Below, one piece after another: positions 63,650 to 64,000 of a DNA stretch of 64,000 nucleotides (position 1 is its first letter; the number at the start of each line of letters is the position of its first letter). The notes beneath the pieces were generated by a model. That model saw only the letters and a list, made by a program, of their open reading frames with translations, did no database searches and was not told where the DNA came from. A program made the translations under genes and the position numbers. The stretch comes from Corbicula japonica (Eukaryota > Mollusca > Bivalvia > Venerida > Cyrenidae), in the NCBI GenBank assembly GCA_038501625.1, contig JAZAYU010000015.1:4920991-4984990 (forward strand), written 5' to 3'.

Positions 63650-64000
63650 CATCAAGACTGGCCAATCACAAAAGCTGCGGTTAGGAGTGTCATCTCCAGA
63701 TTGACCAATCACAAAAGCTGTTGATTGGATAATCTCCAGACTGACTAATCACAAAAACTGCAGTTAGGAGTGTCATCTCCTGACTGACAAAACACAAAAA
63801 GCTGTCGATAGGATTATCTCCAGACTGACGAATTACAAAAGCTGTTGATAGGATAATTTCCAGACTGACCAATCACAAAAAGCTGCCGTAAGGAGTGTCC
63901 TCCCCAGACTGACCAATCATAAAAGCTGACGTAAGGCGTGTCCTCTTCAGACTGACCAATCACAAAAGCTGCCGATTGGAGTCTCATCTCCGGACAGACC
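63650..64000 (+). repeat. ~40-43-bp CCAAT-containing tandem repeat, running off the window
   Basis: Eight units of the form GACTGACCAATCACAAAAGC then TGCCGTTAGGAGTGTCATCTCCA. Two subtypes alternate: ...TTAGGAGTGTCATCTCC and ...GATAGGATAATCTCC. Incomplete at the right edge. Confidence 0.9.

Noticed and set aside
63650..64000. CRISPR-like array
   Set aside because: Units are head-to-tail without unique spacers in a eukaryotic context; it is a simple tandem satellite.

Overview
The window is eukaryotic, AT-rich and intron-rich, and looks like nuclear DNA of a bivalve mollusc. That placement is inferred from a metazoan SLC4 transporter gene with many short exons, an EGF-module secreted-protein gene, a Jockey/CR1-group LINE, and tandem-core repeats of the GTGACCTTGACC type that are common in clam-like bivalves. 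No bacterial features, rRNA or CRISPR are present.

Two genes can be read by splicing, both on the minus strand. (1) A complete coding sequence for a sodium-coupled bicarbonate transporter of the SLC4 family (NBC/NDCBE branch) runs from the ATG at 58120 to the stop at 24658. I could chain 23 coding exons. All junctions are GT..AG, every phase matches, and the sum is 3156 nt (1051 residues plus stop). It begins with a 13-codon start exon, two related 24-nt microexons and the N-terminal cytoplasmic domain. The membrane domain follows, with a Cys-rich glycosylatable loop, and the C-tail ends Ser-Arg-Leu. (2) Further left, four exons (12450 down to 7844) encode the start of a small secreted protein: a signal peptide and then three EGF-like modules, one per exon, all phase 1. 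Its 3' end was not found.

The remainder is introns and intergenic DNA dense in repeats. From left to right these are: a foldback element (3.08-3.78 kb); a 2.29-kb TIR element with CACAGTG/CACGGTG ends and a 5-bp TTGTT duplication (5.2-7.5 kb); a short tandem-core element (13.4-13.9 kb); a 3.8-kb TIR element with a duplicated right end (15.7-19.5 kb); palindromic foldbacks (20.5-21.3 kb); a 5'-truncated LINE nested in an older repeat (25.4-28.2 kb); a 145-bp satellite array inside a larger element (29.2-31.0 kb); a 42-bp minisatellite (34.2-36.1 kb); a 41-bp minisatellite (38.7-39.4 kb); further foldbacks at 46.4, 50.7-51.3, 57.3-57.8 and 58.4-58.8 kb; a pair of SINE-like tRNA-related repeats (31.6 and 53.4 kb); and a satellite that runs off the right edge.

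The most striking observation is that the 42-bp intronic minisatellite is a diverged amplification of the exon end plus 5' splice site of the SLC4 exon lying 0.5 kb upstream of it, giving roughly 45 donor-like copies in the same intron. Next are the tandemly duplicated 24-nt cassette microexons, the RSS-heptamer-like transposon ends, and the 145-bp satellite whose every unit carries a nuclear-receptor DR1 plus extended half-site.
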